From the NCBI RefSeq assembly GCF_010365865.1, contig NZ_CP048020.1, positions 1,984,001-2,048,000 of the forward strand: a stretch of DNA of 64,000 bases. Direction: 5' to 3'. The stretch is from Treponema vincentii. Lineage in GTDB: Bacteria > Spirochaetota > Spirochaetia > Treponematales > Treponemataceae. Under the pieces are notes generated by a model. The model did not search any database, was not told where the DNA came from, and worked only from the letters and a program-made list of their open reading frames with translations. Of this stretch, positions 52,753-62,515 are shown in pieces (position 1 is the first letter of the stretch; each line of letters starts with the position of its first letter). Position numbers and translations under genes: made by a program.

Positions 52753-53577
52753 CTAATCTTCGCTATTGTCCGATTCAGTCTCATCATAGTCTGATGAATC
52801 ATCCAAATCGGCTAAGCTTCCCATATCCACGTCGTCAAAAATCATATCTTCAGCAGAATCTTGATCACTCTCTTGATAATATAAAATTCTACTGCAATAG
52901 GGGCAGTACATAATATTTTTACCTTCCCGTACTTCGATGGCAAATTGAGCTGACAGGATCATGTGACAACCCATACATACATTGCCTTGGACAGGAACGA
53001 TACCGATACCTTGCTTATTTTTAATAATCCGATCGAATTTAAACAACGTATCGCTATCGAGATCGGGAGCAATCCGCTGCTCACCTTCAGCAAGTTCAGC
53101 CAGCTCATTCTTCTTTTCGGCAATTTCTTTTTCAATCATTGCTTTCCGCTCATCGAGTTCCTGCTCCTGCTGTTTAATCAATGCCTCTTCGTTTTTAATC
53201 TCTTCGTCAAGGCGTTTATGATTTGCTTCATTCTTTAATATCTCTTTCCGCAGCTCGGCTTCTTTTTTAGTAGCATCCTGAATTTCTCGATCAAGGGCAT
53301 CATATTCTCGCTGGGTAGTAATACCATCCATACCCTTTTCAGCACGTTCCCGTTTCTGTTCGGTTTCAAACAGTTCTGCTTTCAATGTGCCAATTGTTTG
53401 CCGTATTGCCTCGTCATCAGTATTCTTTTTAACATAATTGGTTTTATACCGTGCCAACAGCTCTTCCTGCTTTACCAATAGTTGAGGCGCTTCTAAAATC
53501 TCACTGTCAAGCTGATTCTTTCGTGCAAGAATATCCTGTAACTCACGCAGTTTATCAAAAATCTCCGCTGTAACCAT
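52753..53577 (-). CDS. Coiled-coil protein with C-terminal zinc ribbon (CdsZ/C4-type)
   Basis: 274 residues. A long charged coiled coil (about residues 1-190, KLRELQDILARKNQLDSEIL through ERKAMIEKEIAEKKNELAEL) is followed by a zinc ribbon CMGCHMIL...CPYCSRILYY. An acidic, disordered tail (SADLDDSSDYDETESDNSED-like) closes the protein. Such zinc-ribbon proteins (DUF164 family) occur next to rpoD/dnaG in spirochaetes and chlamydiae; in chlamydia a relative acts in type III secretion, but no role is known in treponemes. The gene follows rpoD by 14 bases. Confidence 0.85.
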   Translation of the reverse strand: MVTAEIFDKLRELQDILARKNQLDSEILEAPQLLVKQEELLARYKTNYVKKNTDDEAIRQTIGTLKAELFETEQKRERAEKGMDGITTQREYDALDREIQDATKKEAELRKEILKNEANHKRLDEEIKNEEALIKQQEQELDERKAMIEKEIAEKKNELAELAEGEQRIAPDLDSDTLFKFDRIIKNKQGIGIVPVQGNVCMGCHMILSAQFAIEVREGKNIMYCPYCSRILYYQESDQDSAEDMIFDDVDMGSLADLDDSSDYDETESDNSED

Positions 53578-53591
53578 CGTCGTTCACTCCC

Positions 53592-55415
53592 CTATGTATC
53601 CAAATAATCTTTTAACTTGCAACTCTGTTTGGGATGCCGGAGCCTGCGTAATGCCTTCGCTTCAATTTGGCGGATACGCTCACGCGTTACATTAAAGTAC
53701 AATCCGACTTCTTCCAGCGTCAGCGCATAGCCCTCGTCAAGGCCGAACCGCATTTTAAGCACTTCTTGCTCTCGCAACGGCAGGCACGACAATACGCCAC
53801 GCAGCTGTTCTTGCAACAAAATATACTCTGTCAAGTTGGACGGATTTTCGACATCCTTATCTTCAATAAAATCGCCGAGCGAAGAATCTTCTTCCTCGCC
53901 TATCGGCGTTTCCAGTGAAATAGGTTCACGCGCGACATTTTTAACCTGCTTAACCCGCTCGACATTCCAGCCAAGCTGCGCGGCGATCTCTTCATCGGTA
54001 GGCTCTCTACCGAACTTCTGCATCAGCTGCCGCGATTCGCGGGTAACCTTATTGATCTGTTCAATCATGTGTACCGGCACACGGATGGTTCGCGCCTGAT
54101 CGGAGATGGAACGCGTAATTGCCTGCCGTATCCACCATGTCGCGTATGTCGAAAATTTATACCCTTTACGGTATTCAAATTTTTCAACCGCTTTGATCAA
54201 GCCGATATTACCTTCCTGAACCAGATCGAAAAAGTGTAATCCTCTATTAGTATATTTTTTTGCGATTGATACGACCAAGCGCAGGTTTGCATTGATAAGC
54301 TTATCCTTCGCTTTTTTTAACATTGCGTGACCGTGGCGAATTTCTTTTGCCAGTGCGATAATATCTTCTGTAGGCGCTTCAAAATCATATTCGATCTTCC
54401 GCACTTTACGAATAAGCGTTTGAATATGTGTATAAATATCGCGGATATCGTTTGCCGTCATACCAAGCTCTTCTTCCAGCTTCTGCCGTTCACGAGGAAT
54501 GGCAAGTCGCTTTCCAAGCTTTCGTAAGTCGGAGTATGCCCGTATGCCGAGCTGACGTTGTTTCTTTTCGCGCCGCCGCCGATACTCCCGTATCTTTCTT
54601 GCTGCCTCCAAAAAATGATCCGAAATTTTTTCAATTTCTTCCGTTTGGAACTCAATTTTTTGTAAATAATTAAGGATCTTTTTCCGTGTTTTTTGAAGAT
54701 CTTCATCATCTAAAAAACTGGCGAGCGTCTCTTTATCGTATAGTTTCTTTTTTAATAAGATATATGCTTTTATATCGGAATAGATGGGTTTTAATTGTTC
54801 GCCATACGATTGACGAAGCCGTTTTTTTTCAGCATCTTCATAGCTTAATTCCTTGCGCGGCTTATTGTTTTCTGAAGAACTGATTTTTGCAAAAGCTTTT
54901 TGAGCGATCATCTGGACTTCGGAAATGAGCACACCGGAGTTTCTTATCGCATTTTTGATGATATTCTCACCATCTTCCATCGCTTTTGACAGAATAACTT
55001 CCTGCTCGGCCGTCAATAAGTTTTCTTTACCGATATCACGTAAATAGAGTTTAATAGGGTCATCGACAATTGCTTCTCTATCATTATTCAAAAGCTTCTT
55101 ATGCGTTTCTTCGGGTTTTGGAAATTCGGGGGCATTTCCAGGTTCGAGTTCAGCCTCTTCAAACAGCTGCTCCTCGCTTTCGAGCTCTACTTCATCAAGC
55201 TCATCTGCAAACACATCGTCCGTTTCTTCAGATGCATCATCAACCACTTGGATCTGCTCTTGCTCAAGCATATCCAGAATTTCATCCATCATAGCCTCGG
55301 ATGAAGTTATTTTTTCAGGCAACAAATCGGTCAGTTCATCCCACGTTAAAGTTTTACGTTCCTTCGCATGGGCAATCAACTTTATAACAATAGGATCTTC
55401 AGAGATATCTATCAT
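53592..55415 (-). CDS. rpoD: RNA polymerase primary sigma factor RpoD
   Basis: 607 residues. Acidic N-terminal region 1.1 ([20 protein letters not shown]), region 1.2 [20 protein letters not shown], a large nonconserved region, region 2 ([60 protein letters not shown]), region 3 and region 4 ([20 protein letters not shown]). It is the housekeeping sigma factor. The gene abuts dnaG with one base between stop and start regions, the classical macromolecular-synthesis arrangement. Confidence 0.97.
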   Translation of the reverse strand: MIDISEDPIVIKLIAHAKERKTLTWDELTDLLPEKITSSEAMMDEILDMLEQEQIQVVDDASEETDDVFADELDEVELESEEQLFEEAELEPGNAPEFPKPEETHKKLLNNDREAIVDDPIKLYLRDIGKENLLTAEQEVILSKAMEDGENIIKNAIRNSGVLISEVQMIAQKAFAKISSSENNKPRKELSYEDAEKKRLRQSYGEQLKPIYSDIKAYILLKKKLYDKETLASFLDDEDLQKTRKKILNYLQKIEFQTEEIEKISDHFLEAARKIREYRRRREKKQRQLGIRAYSDLRKLGKRLAIPRERQKLEEELGMTANDIRDIYTHIQTLIRKVRKIEYDFEAPTEDIIALAKEIRHGHAMLKKAKDKLINANLRLVVSIAKKYTNRGLHFFDLVQEGNIGLIKAVEKFEYRKGYKFSTYATWWIRQAITRSISDQARTIRVPVHMIEQINKVTRESRQLMQKFGREPTDEEIAAQLGWNVERVKQVKNVAREPISLETPIGEEEDSSLGDFIEDKDVENPSNLTEYILLQEQLRGVLSCLPLREQEVLKMRFGLDEGYALTLEEVGLYFNVTRERIRQIEAKALRRLRHPKQSCKLKDYLDT

Positions 55416-57203
55416 TTACATCGTTTCCTTTAATTCTGCAAGAGCTCTGTCGATATGCAGCTTCTCGTTCAGCAGGTCATTGGCATGCCGAATATCATCA
55501 ATACTGCCGTTTTCATGCACTGCTTGCAATTTACGGATTATGAGTTCCTTTTGCCGCTGTAAAGCGTTTTGCTTAATATAGTAGATACCGTCATACACCA
55601 GTTTATCGGGATTTTCTGCAAACTCACCTTTAATAATTGCACCGCTTACGGCATCTCTCAACGTTTCTGAAGGACAATGCGCTAATAAGCTGTCGTACGT
55701 ATTTGCATCTGCGCGATAACATTCTTCTAATACAATAAACAAATCCTTTGCAGCAGGATCCTCAAAATCATCGGAAGTCAACTCTGCCCGCATTTTTTTA
55801 AACAGATGAGGATTTGCAGCTGCTGCGAGCACAATCCTCAGCTCCGCGGTCATTTTAAGCGTAACGCGCTTTTTTATTTCACTTTTTCGTGTAGGCGGTA
55901 CCCGTTCTTGTTTTTGGTCATACTGTATATAATCAGTGAATAACGCTTTTGAGCTTATACCCAAGTCCGCCGAAAACTTATGTATTGTTGACTCTTTTTG
56001 AATATCGGATTCCAGCACCTCAATATAGGGGAATAGGAAAGCTGCAGCTTGAGCCTTTCCTTCGGGACTCACTACATCAAATTGCCTAACAGCAATTTGA
56101 ATAAGATAATCACTGTCTAAAATAGCATTTTTCACCAGTTCCGTCAAGCTCTCGGCACCCATATGCGCCAGTATCTCGGCTGGATCCTTCCCCCCCTTTA
56201 TCATCAACACCCGCACATGCAAATGTCCGGCACGGCAAAGTTTGATTGCCTTGTATGTTGCCTGTTGTCCTGCAAAATCGGAATCAAAAGAAAGGATAAC
56301 CGTATCGACAAAGGACTGAATAAGCTTTACCTGATCTTCCGTCAAAGCGGTACCCAACGGAGCAACGGCATTAGTGATACCCGCTTGGTGAAAGGCGATA
56401 ACATCCATATACCCTTCGCAAAAAATGACTGTTTTTTCTTTTCTGATCTGTGCAAGCGCTTCTGAAAATGCAAAAAGGGTTTCACCTTTTTTATATTGCG
56501 GTAAATCCCCAGTGTTAAGATATTTCGGTCCATCACCTTCCAAAAGCCGCCCTCCAAAAGCGACCGGCTGACCGTGCCGATTACAAATTGGGAACATAAT
56601 TCTGTTTGAAAAAAAAGAAACTCCGGGGTAGTTTTTAGAAAACAACCCCGATTTCGCTAAGAAGTCTGCGGAGTACCCTTTTGTCTGTAAAAATTTAAAG
56701 AGCCATAACCGGTCAGCCGGCGCATACCCGAGGTTAAACTGTTCGATCATTTCGGGACTTACAGCTCTCCCCTCCAGATACCGGAGTGCGGCAGCCCCTT
56801 CAGGAGTGTTCAGCAAAAAATAATGAAAGGTACCGCTCACTCTTTTATATAATTCAAGTAAGGTTTCTTTAAGTGAATCTTCCGGCGCGGGACTATAACC
56901 CCCTTCCGCATACATAACCGGGATACCGGCACGCTTAGCAAGCACTTCTACCGATTCGGTAAAGGACAGTTTTTCCATCTCCATAACAAACTTGATGGTA
57001 GACCCGCCTGCGCCGCAACCGAAACAGTAATACATTTTTTTATCAGGGATAACGTGGAAGGATGGTGTTTTTTCGCTGTGAAAGGGACAACAACCCCACC
57101 AATCATGCCCACGCTTTTCCAAATGGGTATAGTTTTCGACGAGCGACACCAAGTCGGTATGATTATTGACCGCATCGATCGTTTCGGTGGTAATTTTTGC
57201 CAT
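55416..57203 (-). CDS. dnaG: DNA primase DnaG
   Basis: 595 residues. N-terminal zinc finger CCPFHSEKTPSFHVIPD with YYCFGCGAGG, RNA polymerase domain (YLEGRAVSPEMIEQFNLGYA, FSNRIMFPICNRHGQPVAF, GGRLLEGDGPKYLNT) and Toprim domain with FCEGYMDVIAFHQAGI and ILSFDSDFAGQQAT, then the helicase-binding C-terminus. It makes primers at the fork. It lies between mltG and rpoD in one operon. Nothing unusual. Confidence 0.97.
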   Translation of the reverse strand: MAKITTETIDAVNNHTDLVSLVENYTHLEKRGHDWWGCCPFHSEKTPSFHVIPDKKMYYCFGCGAGGSTIKFVMEMEKLSFTESVEVLAKRAGIPVMYAEGGYSPAPEDSLKETLLELYKRVSGTFHYFLLNTPEGAAALRYLEGRAVSPEMIEQFNLGYAPADRLWLFKFLQTKGYSADFLAKSGLFSKNYPGVSFFSNRIMFPICNRHGQPVAFGGRLLEGDGPKYLNTGDLPQYKKGETLFAFSEALAQIRKEKTVIFCEGYMDVIAFHQAGITNAVAPLGTALTEDQVKLIQSFVDTVILSFDSDFAGQQATYKAIKLCRAGHLHVRVLMIKGGKDPAEILAHMGAESLTELVKNAILDSDYLIQIAVRQFDVVSPEGKAQAAAFLFPYIEVLESDIQKESTIHKFSADLGISSKALFTDYIQYDQKQERVPPTRKSEIKKRVTLKMTAELRIVLAAAANPHLFKKMRAELTSDDFEDPAAKDLFIVLEECYRADANTYDSLLAHCPSETLRDAVSGAIIKGEFAENPDKLVYDGIYYIKQNALQRQKELIIRKLQAVHENGSIDDIRHANDLLNEKLHIDRALAELKETM

Positions 57204-57208
57204 CGCGG

Positions 57209-58228
57209 TCAGCGCCCCGCAGCTCGTTTTAAAATAATCGCACCGGCTTTTGTATGTTCCGTTAAATTTTTGGTAAAAATATGTGTACCGGTATCCACAT
57301 CTTCCAAGCGAAAGTAGAGGTAATCGCTTTTTTCAGGATTACAAGCCGCGTACAATGCTGTCATACCCGGATTGGAAATCGGCCCCGGAGGAAGTCCTCG
57401 CCATTTATAGGTATTATACGGATGATCTATTTCCAAATCTCTATTCAATAATCGCTCGGGGTGAGGTTTATGCTGCACCTCAGTCAGAATGTATTCGACG
57501 GTAGCACACGATTGCAGTCCCATGCCGATTTGCAGTCGATTTGAGAAAACCCCCGCGATTTTTACCGCTTCTTCCGGCACACGGTATTCTCGCTCTATAA
57601 TACTTGCTAAAATAACCGTCGCATAACGTTGAGCGGGATCCTTCGGAAAATGGGGAATATCGGCGGTTTTATTGAAAAAATTATCGAGCATTGTCGCTAT
57701 GACACGTTCTGCCGTTTCGTTATATGCAAAAAAGTAGGTGTCGGGAAATAAGAAGCCTTCGGCGGAATCGCCGAGAATTCCGTAAGATTGCAGCAAAGCT
57801 TCGTTTTCTGCTGCGGCGAGGAAATCACCAGCAACAACGACATGCCGGTCTTCAAGGATTGCTGCCGTTTTTGAGAGTGTTAGTCCCTCCGGTACGGTAA
57901 CCTTGATCAATTCTTGTTTCCCTGCCTGTAAATAGGTGCAGAGCGTGGGCACCGACCAAGCGGGAGAAAGTTTATATGTCCCTGCTTTAATTGATTTATT
58001 AGAAAAACGAAAGTATAGATATGTCGGATACTCAAACCGGATAAGTCCGGCTGCTTTTAAATCGGCAGCGATTGACCGTGAAGAAGTACCTCGTTTAATA
58101 GTAAAAAGTTGTTCTGCAGGGTTTGCATCAAAAGAAGCAGGCCGATAAACAACAACAGCTGCTGCTACAATAATAAGGAAGAAACATATCGGTATAATTA
58201 TCATCAAGAAAAGATATTTTTTTTTCAT
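57209..58228 (-). CDS. mltG: Endolytic murein transglycosylase MltG
   Basis: 339 residues. N-terminal membrane anchor (YLFLMIIIPICFFLIIVAAA), LysM-like part (FTIKRGTSSRSIAADLKAAG) and catalytic domain with LASIIEREYRVPEEAVKIAG (the glutamate of IIER-E), FSNRLQIGMGLQSCATVEYI and NTYKWRGLPPGPISNPGMTAL. MltG cleaves nascent glycan strands and sets their length. It is cotranscribed with dnaG (5-base gap). The preceding 59-residue gene ends three bases before its start. Confidence 0.95.
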   Translation of the reverse strand: MKKKYLFLMIIIPICFFLIIVAAAVVVYRPASFDANPAEQLFTIKRGTSSRSIAADLKAAGLIRFEYPTYLYFRFSNKSIKAGTYKLSPAWSVPTLCTYLQAGKQELIKVTVPEGLTLSKTAAILEDRHVVVAGDFLAAAENEALLQSYGILGDSAEGFLFPDTYFFAYNETAERVIATMLDNFFNKTADIPHFPKDPAQRYATVILASIIEREYRVPEEAVKIAGVFSNRLQIGMGLQSCATVEYILTEVQHKPHPERLLNRDLEIDHPYNTYKWRGLPPGPISNPGMTALYAACNPEKSDYLYFRLEDVDTGTHIFTKNLTEHTKAGAIILKRAAGR

Positions 58229-58231
58229 ATA

Positions 58232-58411
58232 CTATCGATTACCATACAGCTGTTCCGCTTCGCCGATGGTAAGACTTCTATAAATATACTTTTCAGCAAA
58301 AACATTAAATGAATACAGCTCATCGGGCAGCGGAGAATTCTTCCTAAAAAAAGAAACAAGCGCTTTGAGTTCGGAATCCGAAAATCGATAAATCGGCTGT
58401 TCATCGTTCAT
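58232..58411 (-). CDS. Small conserved-looking protein, 59 residues
   Basis: ATG 58411 overlaps the metallo-beta-lactamase gene's stop as ATGA, and TAG 58232 is followed three bases later by the mltG start, so the gene fills the gap exactly and is translationally coupled on both sides. The product MNDEQPIYRFSDSELKALVS continues to EQLYGNR; it is acidic and helical with an aromatic segment YSFNVFAEKYIYRSL. No family recognised. It is too short for most gene finders. Evidence is the perfect fit in the operon. Confidence 0.7.
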   Translation of the reverse strand: MNDEQPIYRFSDSELKALVSFFRKNSPLPDELYSFNVFAEKYIYRSLTIGEAEQLYGNR

Positions 58412-59378
58412 AGGTATAAATCCGTTCCTTCAACTGCGCTGAATATTTCAAGCTTATCGGCACCGACATAGTCGCAGTAATGTTGAGCACTCGATTGTAT
58501 CGCAAGGATCTTTTTATCGTTATACGTCGGTTCATGATGAAAAAGTGCTAATTTTTTAATGCCCCATGAAGTGGCAAAGTCAATAGCAAGGGAGAAGGTG
58601 GAATGCCCCCAGCCTATTTTCTCGATGGAATCCGTCATTGTATACTGAGCGTCGATAATAAGCAGTTCTACATTGCTGTAAAACGCGATATTGACATCGT
58701 TTTTTTCAAAGTCTTGAGGACGAAGTTCCGTATCGGTCGAAAAAATTACCTTTTTTTGATTATCAAAAATTGAATATGCCACACAACCGCCCGGGTGACG
58801 TACACGATGCCAACCTATGCGGGTATTACCGATATGGATATACGGTTCATCAGCAGCAATACAACGAAATTCAAACTTTGCAGTAAATCCACCTTTTTTT
58901 TCCGAACATCATAACCGGGAAATACGGCCATTTCATCTGCTCTTCCAAGAACTCTCGCATTTTAGGACGAGTACTATACACAATAATCGTATTACGAGAA
59001 TCATACGCAGGGCCAAAAAAAGGCAAGCCCTGCACATGATCCCAGTGAAAATGGGTGAAAAAAGAGATGATAGGTTTGTGGCCGATCAAAATAATCAAAT
59101 CGATTTTGTAAATTAATCCCTAATTCACGGATACCGGTGCCTGCATCAAAAATGAGATGATTTCCCTCTTCGGTTTCAACTTCCACGCAGGTAGTATTTC
59201 CGCCGATAGTCCCAAAGAGCCACGGCGGTAAAGAAGCGATAAAACGTTCCCGAGCATCTTGATCGATAATATCTTTTTCGGTTATCCGTTGGACAACGGC
59301 AGAAATTTTAGCTTGAATTTGCGCTGCGCTCAATGGAGTTGCAATCGAGCCGCGGACGCCCCAAAAATGTACCCGCAT
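58408..59378 (-). CDS. Metallo-beta-lactamase-fold hydrolase, frame broken at two homopolymers
   Basis: Three pieces in three frames make one protein: MRVHFWGVRGSIATPLSAA to YHLFF; then THFHWDHVQGLPFFGPAYD (metal site HxHxDH) to MMFGKK; then GGFTAKFEFRCIAAD, GCVAYSIFDNQKKVIFSTDT, LLIIDAQYT and LALFHHEP. One base removed from the six-A run at 59058-59063 and one from the eight-T run at 58894-58901 gives 323 codons. The opening VRGSIATP and final WGHSTFSLAI, FHHEP match a family of phosphodiesterase-like beta-lactamase-fold proteins often linked to cyclic-nucleotide sensing. Target unknown. Confidence 0.87.
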
Positions 59379-59386
59379 ACACTCCT

Positions 59387-59875
59387 CTATTTTTCGGTGA
59401 AATCTCTGCTTTCTCCGGTTTTTTTTCGTCGAATGGCAGGGAATTGTTTTGCAGTATCGAGCAAGTCTTGGATTTCTTCCGCCGAATACCGTTTACCGCG
59501 GTTTATTCCCGAACAGCTGCGGGCATTTGCACTCCAACGCTGTTCATTTCCAAGTAAATAATCCCAAAATGGATATGAAGAGCATTGAAAAGGCCGATAA
59601 TTATATGCAATACAGCCATTATTCCATAAAATACAATCGTAATTCGGAAGTTCCTTTAAGCAAAGATACTCGTATCCGTCTCCTTTAAGTACCCACCGGC
59701 AATACTTTTGAATAAGGGCAGGCCGTTCGAGCGATGCCCATGTCTGCAAATTCCTGAGATCGCGAGGAGACAAATACACAAATCCCGGATCATAACGACA
59801 ACATGCCGAACATTGATTGCACGAAAAGCATAAGCCACTTTCCCAAAATAATCCCTGCTGCAAAAAATACTCCAT
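59387..59875 (-). CDS. YkgJ-family cysteine cluster protein
   Basis: 162 residues from ATG 59875 (AAGGTAATTGTA upstream); a longer frame has no better ribosome site. Cysteines lie in the YkgJ pattern: CFSCNQCSACCRYDPG near the N-terminus, YCRWVLKGDGYEYLCLKE, CILWNNGCIAYNYRPFQCS and YP-W. The family is thought to bind a metal cluster, usually zinc or iron-sulfur. The gene starts the ykgJ/MBL/59-residue/mltG/dnaG/rpoD run and is 8 bases from the hydrolase gene. Function unknown. Confidence 0.88.
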   Translation of the reverse strand: MEYFLQQGLFWESGLCFSCNQCSACCRYDPGFVYLSPRDLRNLQTWASLERPALIQKYCRWVLKGDGYEYLCLKELPNYDCILWNNGCIAYNYRPFQCSSYPFWDYLLGNEQRWSANARSCSGINRGKRYSAEEIQDLLDTAKQFPAIRRKKTGESRDFTEK

Positions 59876-60044
59876 TACAATTACCTTATTATATATGAAA
59901 AATCGTGCTGTTTCAAGCATTTTTACCGGTGTTTTTACCGACATAAGTTAAACTTATTCAGAGCAAACACACCGAACGCTTTTCACAATTAAGAATTGTT
60001 TTACTCCGATAACCTTGTTATACTACTTATATGGAGGTTCTATT

Positions 60045-60407
60045 ATGGGAACATTATATTGGAAACGGATATACGAGCCGACTGAACCACAAGACGGATT
60101 TAGAATATTAGTCGATCGACTTTGGCCGCGCGGCATTACAAAAGAAAAAGCAATGCTTGGGGATTGGGCGAAAGATATTACACCGTCATCGGATATACGA
60201 CAGGCATATCACAGAGGAGAAATGAATTATGAGCATTTTTCTGCTTTGTATGCAAAGGAATTAGCAAAGAACCCCGCTGCACCGGCTTTTCTTGAAAAAA
60301 TAAAAGAAAAATTGCGAACCGGTAACGTTACGATACTGTATGCTGTCAAAGATCCTACGGCAAGTCATATTCCTACGTTACAAACATTTATCAAAAAAAA
60401 TATATAA
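60045..60407 (+). CDS. DUF488 family protein
   Basis: 120 residues from ATG 60045, ribosome site ATGGAGGTTC. Signature WKRIYEPTEPQDGFRILVDR, LWPRGITKEKAMLGDWAKDI, TPSSDIRQAYHRGEMNYEHF and TILYAVKDPTASHIPTLQTF is that of the DUF488 family (YeaO-like). Function unsettled. The gene is followed in the same direction by a thioesterase-like gene and is divergent from the cysteine-cluster gene. Confidence 0.9.
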   Translation: MGTLYWKRIYEPTEPQDGFRILVDRLWPRGITKEKAMLGDWAKDITPSSDIRQAYHRGEMNYEHFSALYAKELAKNPAAPAFLEKIKEKLRTGNVTILYAVKDPTASHIPTLQTFIKKNI

Positions 60408-60488
60408 AGGGAGTATAGGACGTCTCTAAAAAAATGGAGTCTAAAAAAATTTCCTATCGTTTACAGCTATCGCAATATGGAGGAGTAT

Positions 60489-60908
60489 ATGGAAGTCGGA
60501 ATTAAGGGAGACATGAGTTTTATTGTTACAAAGGAAATGCTGGCGAGTCAGGACGGTGACGATACACTGGAAGTTTTTTCAACGCCAAACATGGTTTTAA
60601 AAATTGAAAGAACTGCAGCGCTCAGTGTATTGCCGTTTTTAGAAAAAGGATATACGATGGTCGGCGTAAAAGTCGATATCGAGCACATTGCGGCAACGCT
60701 TGAAGGAATGAAAGTGTATGTCCATACCGAACTGATAGATATCAGCAAAAATGGAAAATTTTTAACTTTTAAAGCAGAAGTATCGAATGATCGGGGAATT
60801 ATAGGCCGCGGTACCCATGTACGGGCAATCGTCAATAAAAAATATTTTATGGAAAAACTTTGGGCGACTATACATAATGATACGCATTCCATATCCTGTG
60901 GCATTTGA
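60489..60908 (+). CDS. Hotdog-fold thioesterase, fluoroacetyl-CoA-thioesterase-like
   Basis: 139 residues from ATG 60489, which has GGAGGAG five bases upstream. The sequence has the FlK-like hotdog pattern: VFSTPNMVLKIERTAALSVL, PFLEKGYTMVGVKVDIEHIA, TLEGMKVYVHTELIDISKNG and GIIGRGTHVRAIVNKKYF. It likely hydrolyses a small acyl-CoA; the fluoroacetyl specificity of the namesake should not be assumed. It is downstream of the DUF488 gene and upstream of a structured repeat. Confidence 0.85.
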   Translation: MEVGIKGDMSFIVTKEMLASQDGDDTLEVFSTPNMVLKIERTAALSVLPFLEKGYTMVGVKVDIEHIAATLEGMKVYVHTELIDISKNGKFLTFKAEVSNDRGIIGRGTHVRAIVNKKYFMEKLWATIHNDTHSISCGI

Positions 60909-60998
60909 CTTCCATACCTAATGGGTGCGTTCTTCTTTTTAAATCAGCTGTACAACAGAAAGCCGCCGCTTAAAGTATCTCCGCTGCGGTTGACATCG

Positions 60999-61560
60999 AT
61001 CAGGGTAAACGCATCAGGTCGTTTTTTTAACACCCCCGCGGAAAAATTGAGACTATTCGACCAGAACTGCCAAGGATGGCAGTAGTTCCATACAGCAGCG
61101 ATGTTTTGTGCACGCACAAAACTCGCCTTCAATGCGCCCAAGGATGGGCGTGGGATAGGTCAGAAACAAGTTTTGGAACAAAACTTGTCCTCAACCGATG
61201 TACATGGACGTACATCGGTTGAGAGGTACACGGATGTACAACAGTTGAAGATGGTTCAAATGGTCTCACAGTCTCAATTTTTCCACGGTTTTTACCTACT
61301 CACCTGATGCGTTTACCCGTCTGCTGGAAAAATGTGCGAAATTTTATTTCCTTAAAATGCAACAGTTGAACAAAATATGAATTTTGGAAACTGTTGCATT
61401 CGTGCGCTAAAAGCGCACACATCAATACGCAAGTTTTCGAAAGAAAACTTGACGGTTAAGGTGAGCGGCGTCGTTGTAGCCGCTCACCTTATACCTATGA
61501 AATTTCGCACAGAAGGAAGGCAACCTCTGAAAATATTTTATAATGCGGTTGCCCTGTGAC
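60999..61560. repeat. Dispersed structured repeat, longest copy, with six consecutive hairpins
   Basis: Outer arms GGGTAAACGCATCAGG (61012 region) and CCTGATGCGTTTACCC (to 61318) and inner arms CGGAAAAATTGAGACT/GTCTCAATTTTTCC enclose hairpins 61066-61083 (loop AAGGAT), 61103-61122, 61134-61151 (loop AAGGAT), 61166-61188 (loop GAA), 61192-61221 (12-bp arms, loop ATGGAC) and 61226-61239 (loop CGGA inside GTACACGGATGTAC). The right module 61337-61556 mirrors 40497-40705. No credible gene. The inner arm is followed by a T-run, so a transcript could end there. Confidence 0.85.
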
Positions 61561-61686
61561 ATCGATGCAAAGACCTTGCATTAAGAGGTGGTTTTCCGTA
61601 CAATTCGGCATAAAAAGATATGCTAAAAACTGTATTTGACATCATTGTCGATGTAGTTTTTAACCAAAGTTTTTATAGGAGTTATT

Positions 61687-62430
61687 ATGAAACGTATTAT
61701 ACCCCTGTGTTTACTGATTGCAACGCTCGGTATTGTATTTTTGAGCGGCGCATGTGCCTCTACGTCAAAAAAGCATGATCCCGATTTCCTCGGTAATTAC
61801 CCTGTGCAGTCGTTAGGTGTACTGCATCTTAATATAGTAAAACGTTATTCCAACGATTTACTGCCGCGCGATATCAGCTTTGTTTTTGAACCCTCGACAA
61901 ACACTGTTAAATTTCATCATAAGATGATGGGAGATAATATTTGGATTTCCTTAAAAAAGAAGGAACGTGCACTTCTCCGGGAGGCCATTGAGCAATACCT
62001 CACAGCTTTTGCCGATAAAACGCTGACTCCCGAAGGGGCAAAGAAAAAGGGAGCATTTGGAAAGACTGATATCTTAATGACATGGGGACTATTCGGTAGC
62101 GCACATGAAGCATATCCGACTCTGCGGTTTGATTATCAGTTTATTACTCCGCATCGGCCATACTTCATTCTGGCCAATGCGACAACTCGGGCAGACGACG
62201 GCGCTAACTGCCCTGCAATACGGATTGCAATTTCACCTGCACAATGTCAGGATGTTTTAAAAGCATTGGACGAACCGGCTCTCTTGCAGCTTGTAGAAGA
62301 ATTAAAAGCCGACTATGACAAATACGATGAATTTAATTCAAATACATCAGCTGTAAAAAACATAGAGAATACTCCCGAAGGAAGCAATACACCTGTAAAA
62401 CAGGAAGAGGTTTCTTTTGATGAGTTTTAA
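61687..62430 (+). CDS. Treponemal lipoprotein of unknown function
   Basis: 247 residues. Signal MKRIIPLCLLIATLGIVFLS with lipobox SGAC, so it is lipidated. The mature protein is rich in charged and aromatic residues (ILMTWGLFGSAHEAYPTLRF, YDKYDEFNSNTSAVKNIENT) and has no domain I recognise; the middle YFILANATTRADDGANCPAI may be a beta strand pair. A disordered acidic tail follows. Ribosome site AGGAGTTATT. It is 85 bases upstream of another lipoprotein gene, with a hairpin pair between. Confidence 0.75.
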   Translation: MKRIIPLCLLIATLGIVFLSGACASTSKKHDPDFLGNYPVQSLGVLHLNIVKRYSNDLLPRDISFVFEPSTNTVKFHHKMMGDNIWISLKKKERALLREAIEQYLTAFADKTLTPEGAKKKGAFGKTDILMTWGLFGSAHEAYPTLRFDYQFITPHRPYFILANATTRADDGANCPAIRIAISPAQCQDVLKALDEPALLQLVEELKADYDKYDEFNSNTSAVKNIENTPEGSNTPVKQEEVSFDEF

Positions 62431-62439
62431 AACACTCAT

Positions 62440-62510
62440 CAACTGATGGACAAAAATGTCCACCGGTTGATGAGGCCAAGTTTTTAAAAGAAAACTTGGC
62501 TTTATAGGAG
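62440..62510 (+). repeat. Two hairpins between lipoprotein genes
   Basis: CTCATCAAC and GTTGATGAG enclose TGGACA/TGTCCA (62446-62463 region), and GCCAAGTTTT/AAAACTTGGC follow directly (62474-62499). They resemble the hairpins of the dispersed repeats. The second ends ten bases before the ribosome site of the next gene, so it might regulate it. No terminator T-run is present. Confidence 0.6.
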
Positions 62511-62515
62511 GGTTT

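Noticed and set aside
60944-61141. 65-codon minus-strand frame after the thioesterase gene
   Set aside because: It lies mostly in the structured repeat and has no ribosome site or recognisable sequence.
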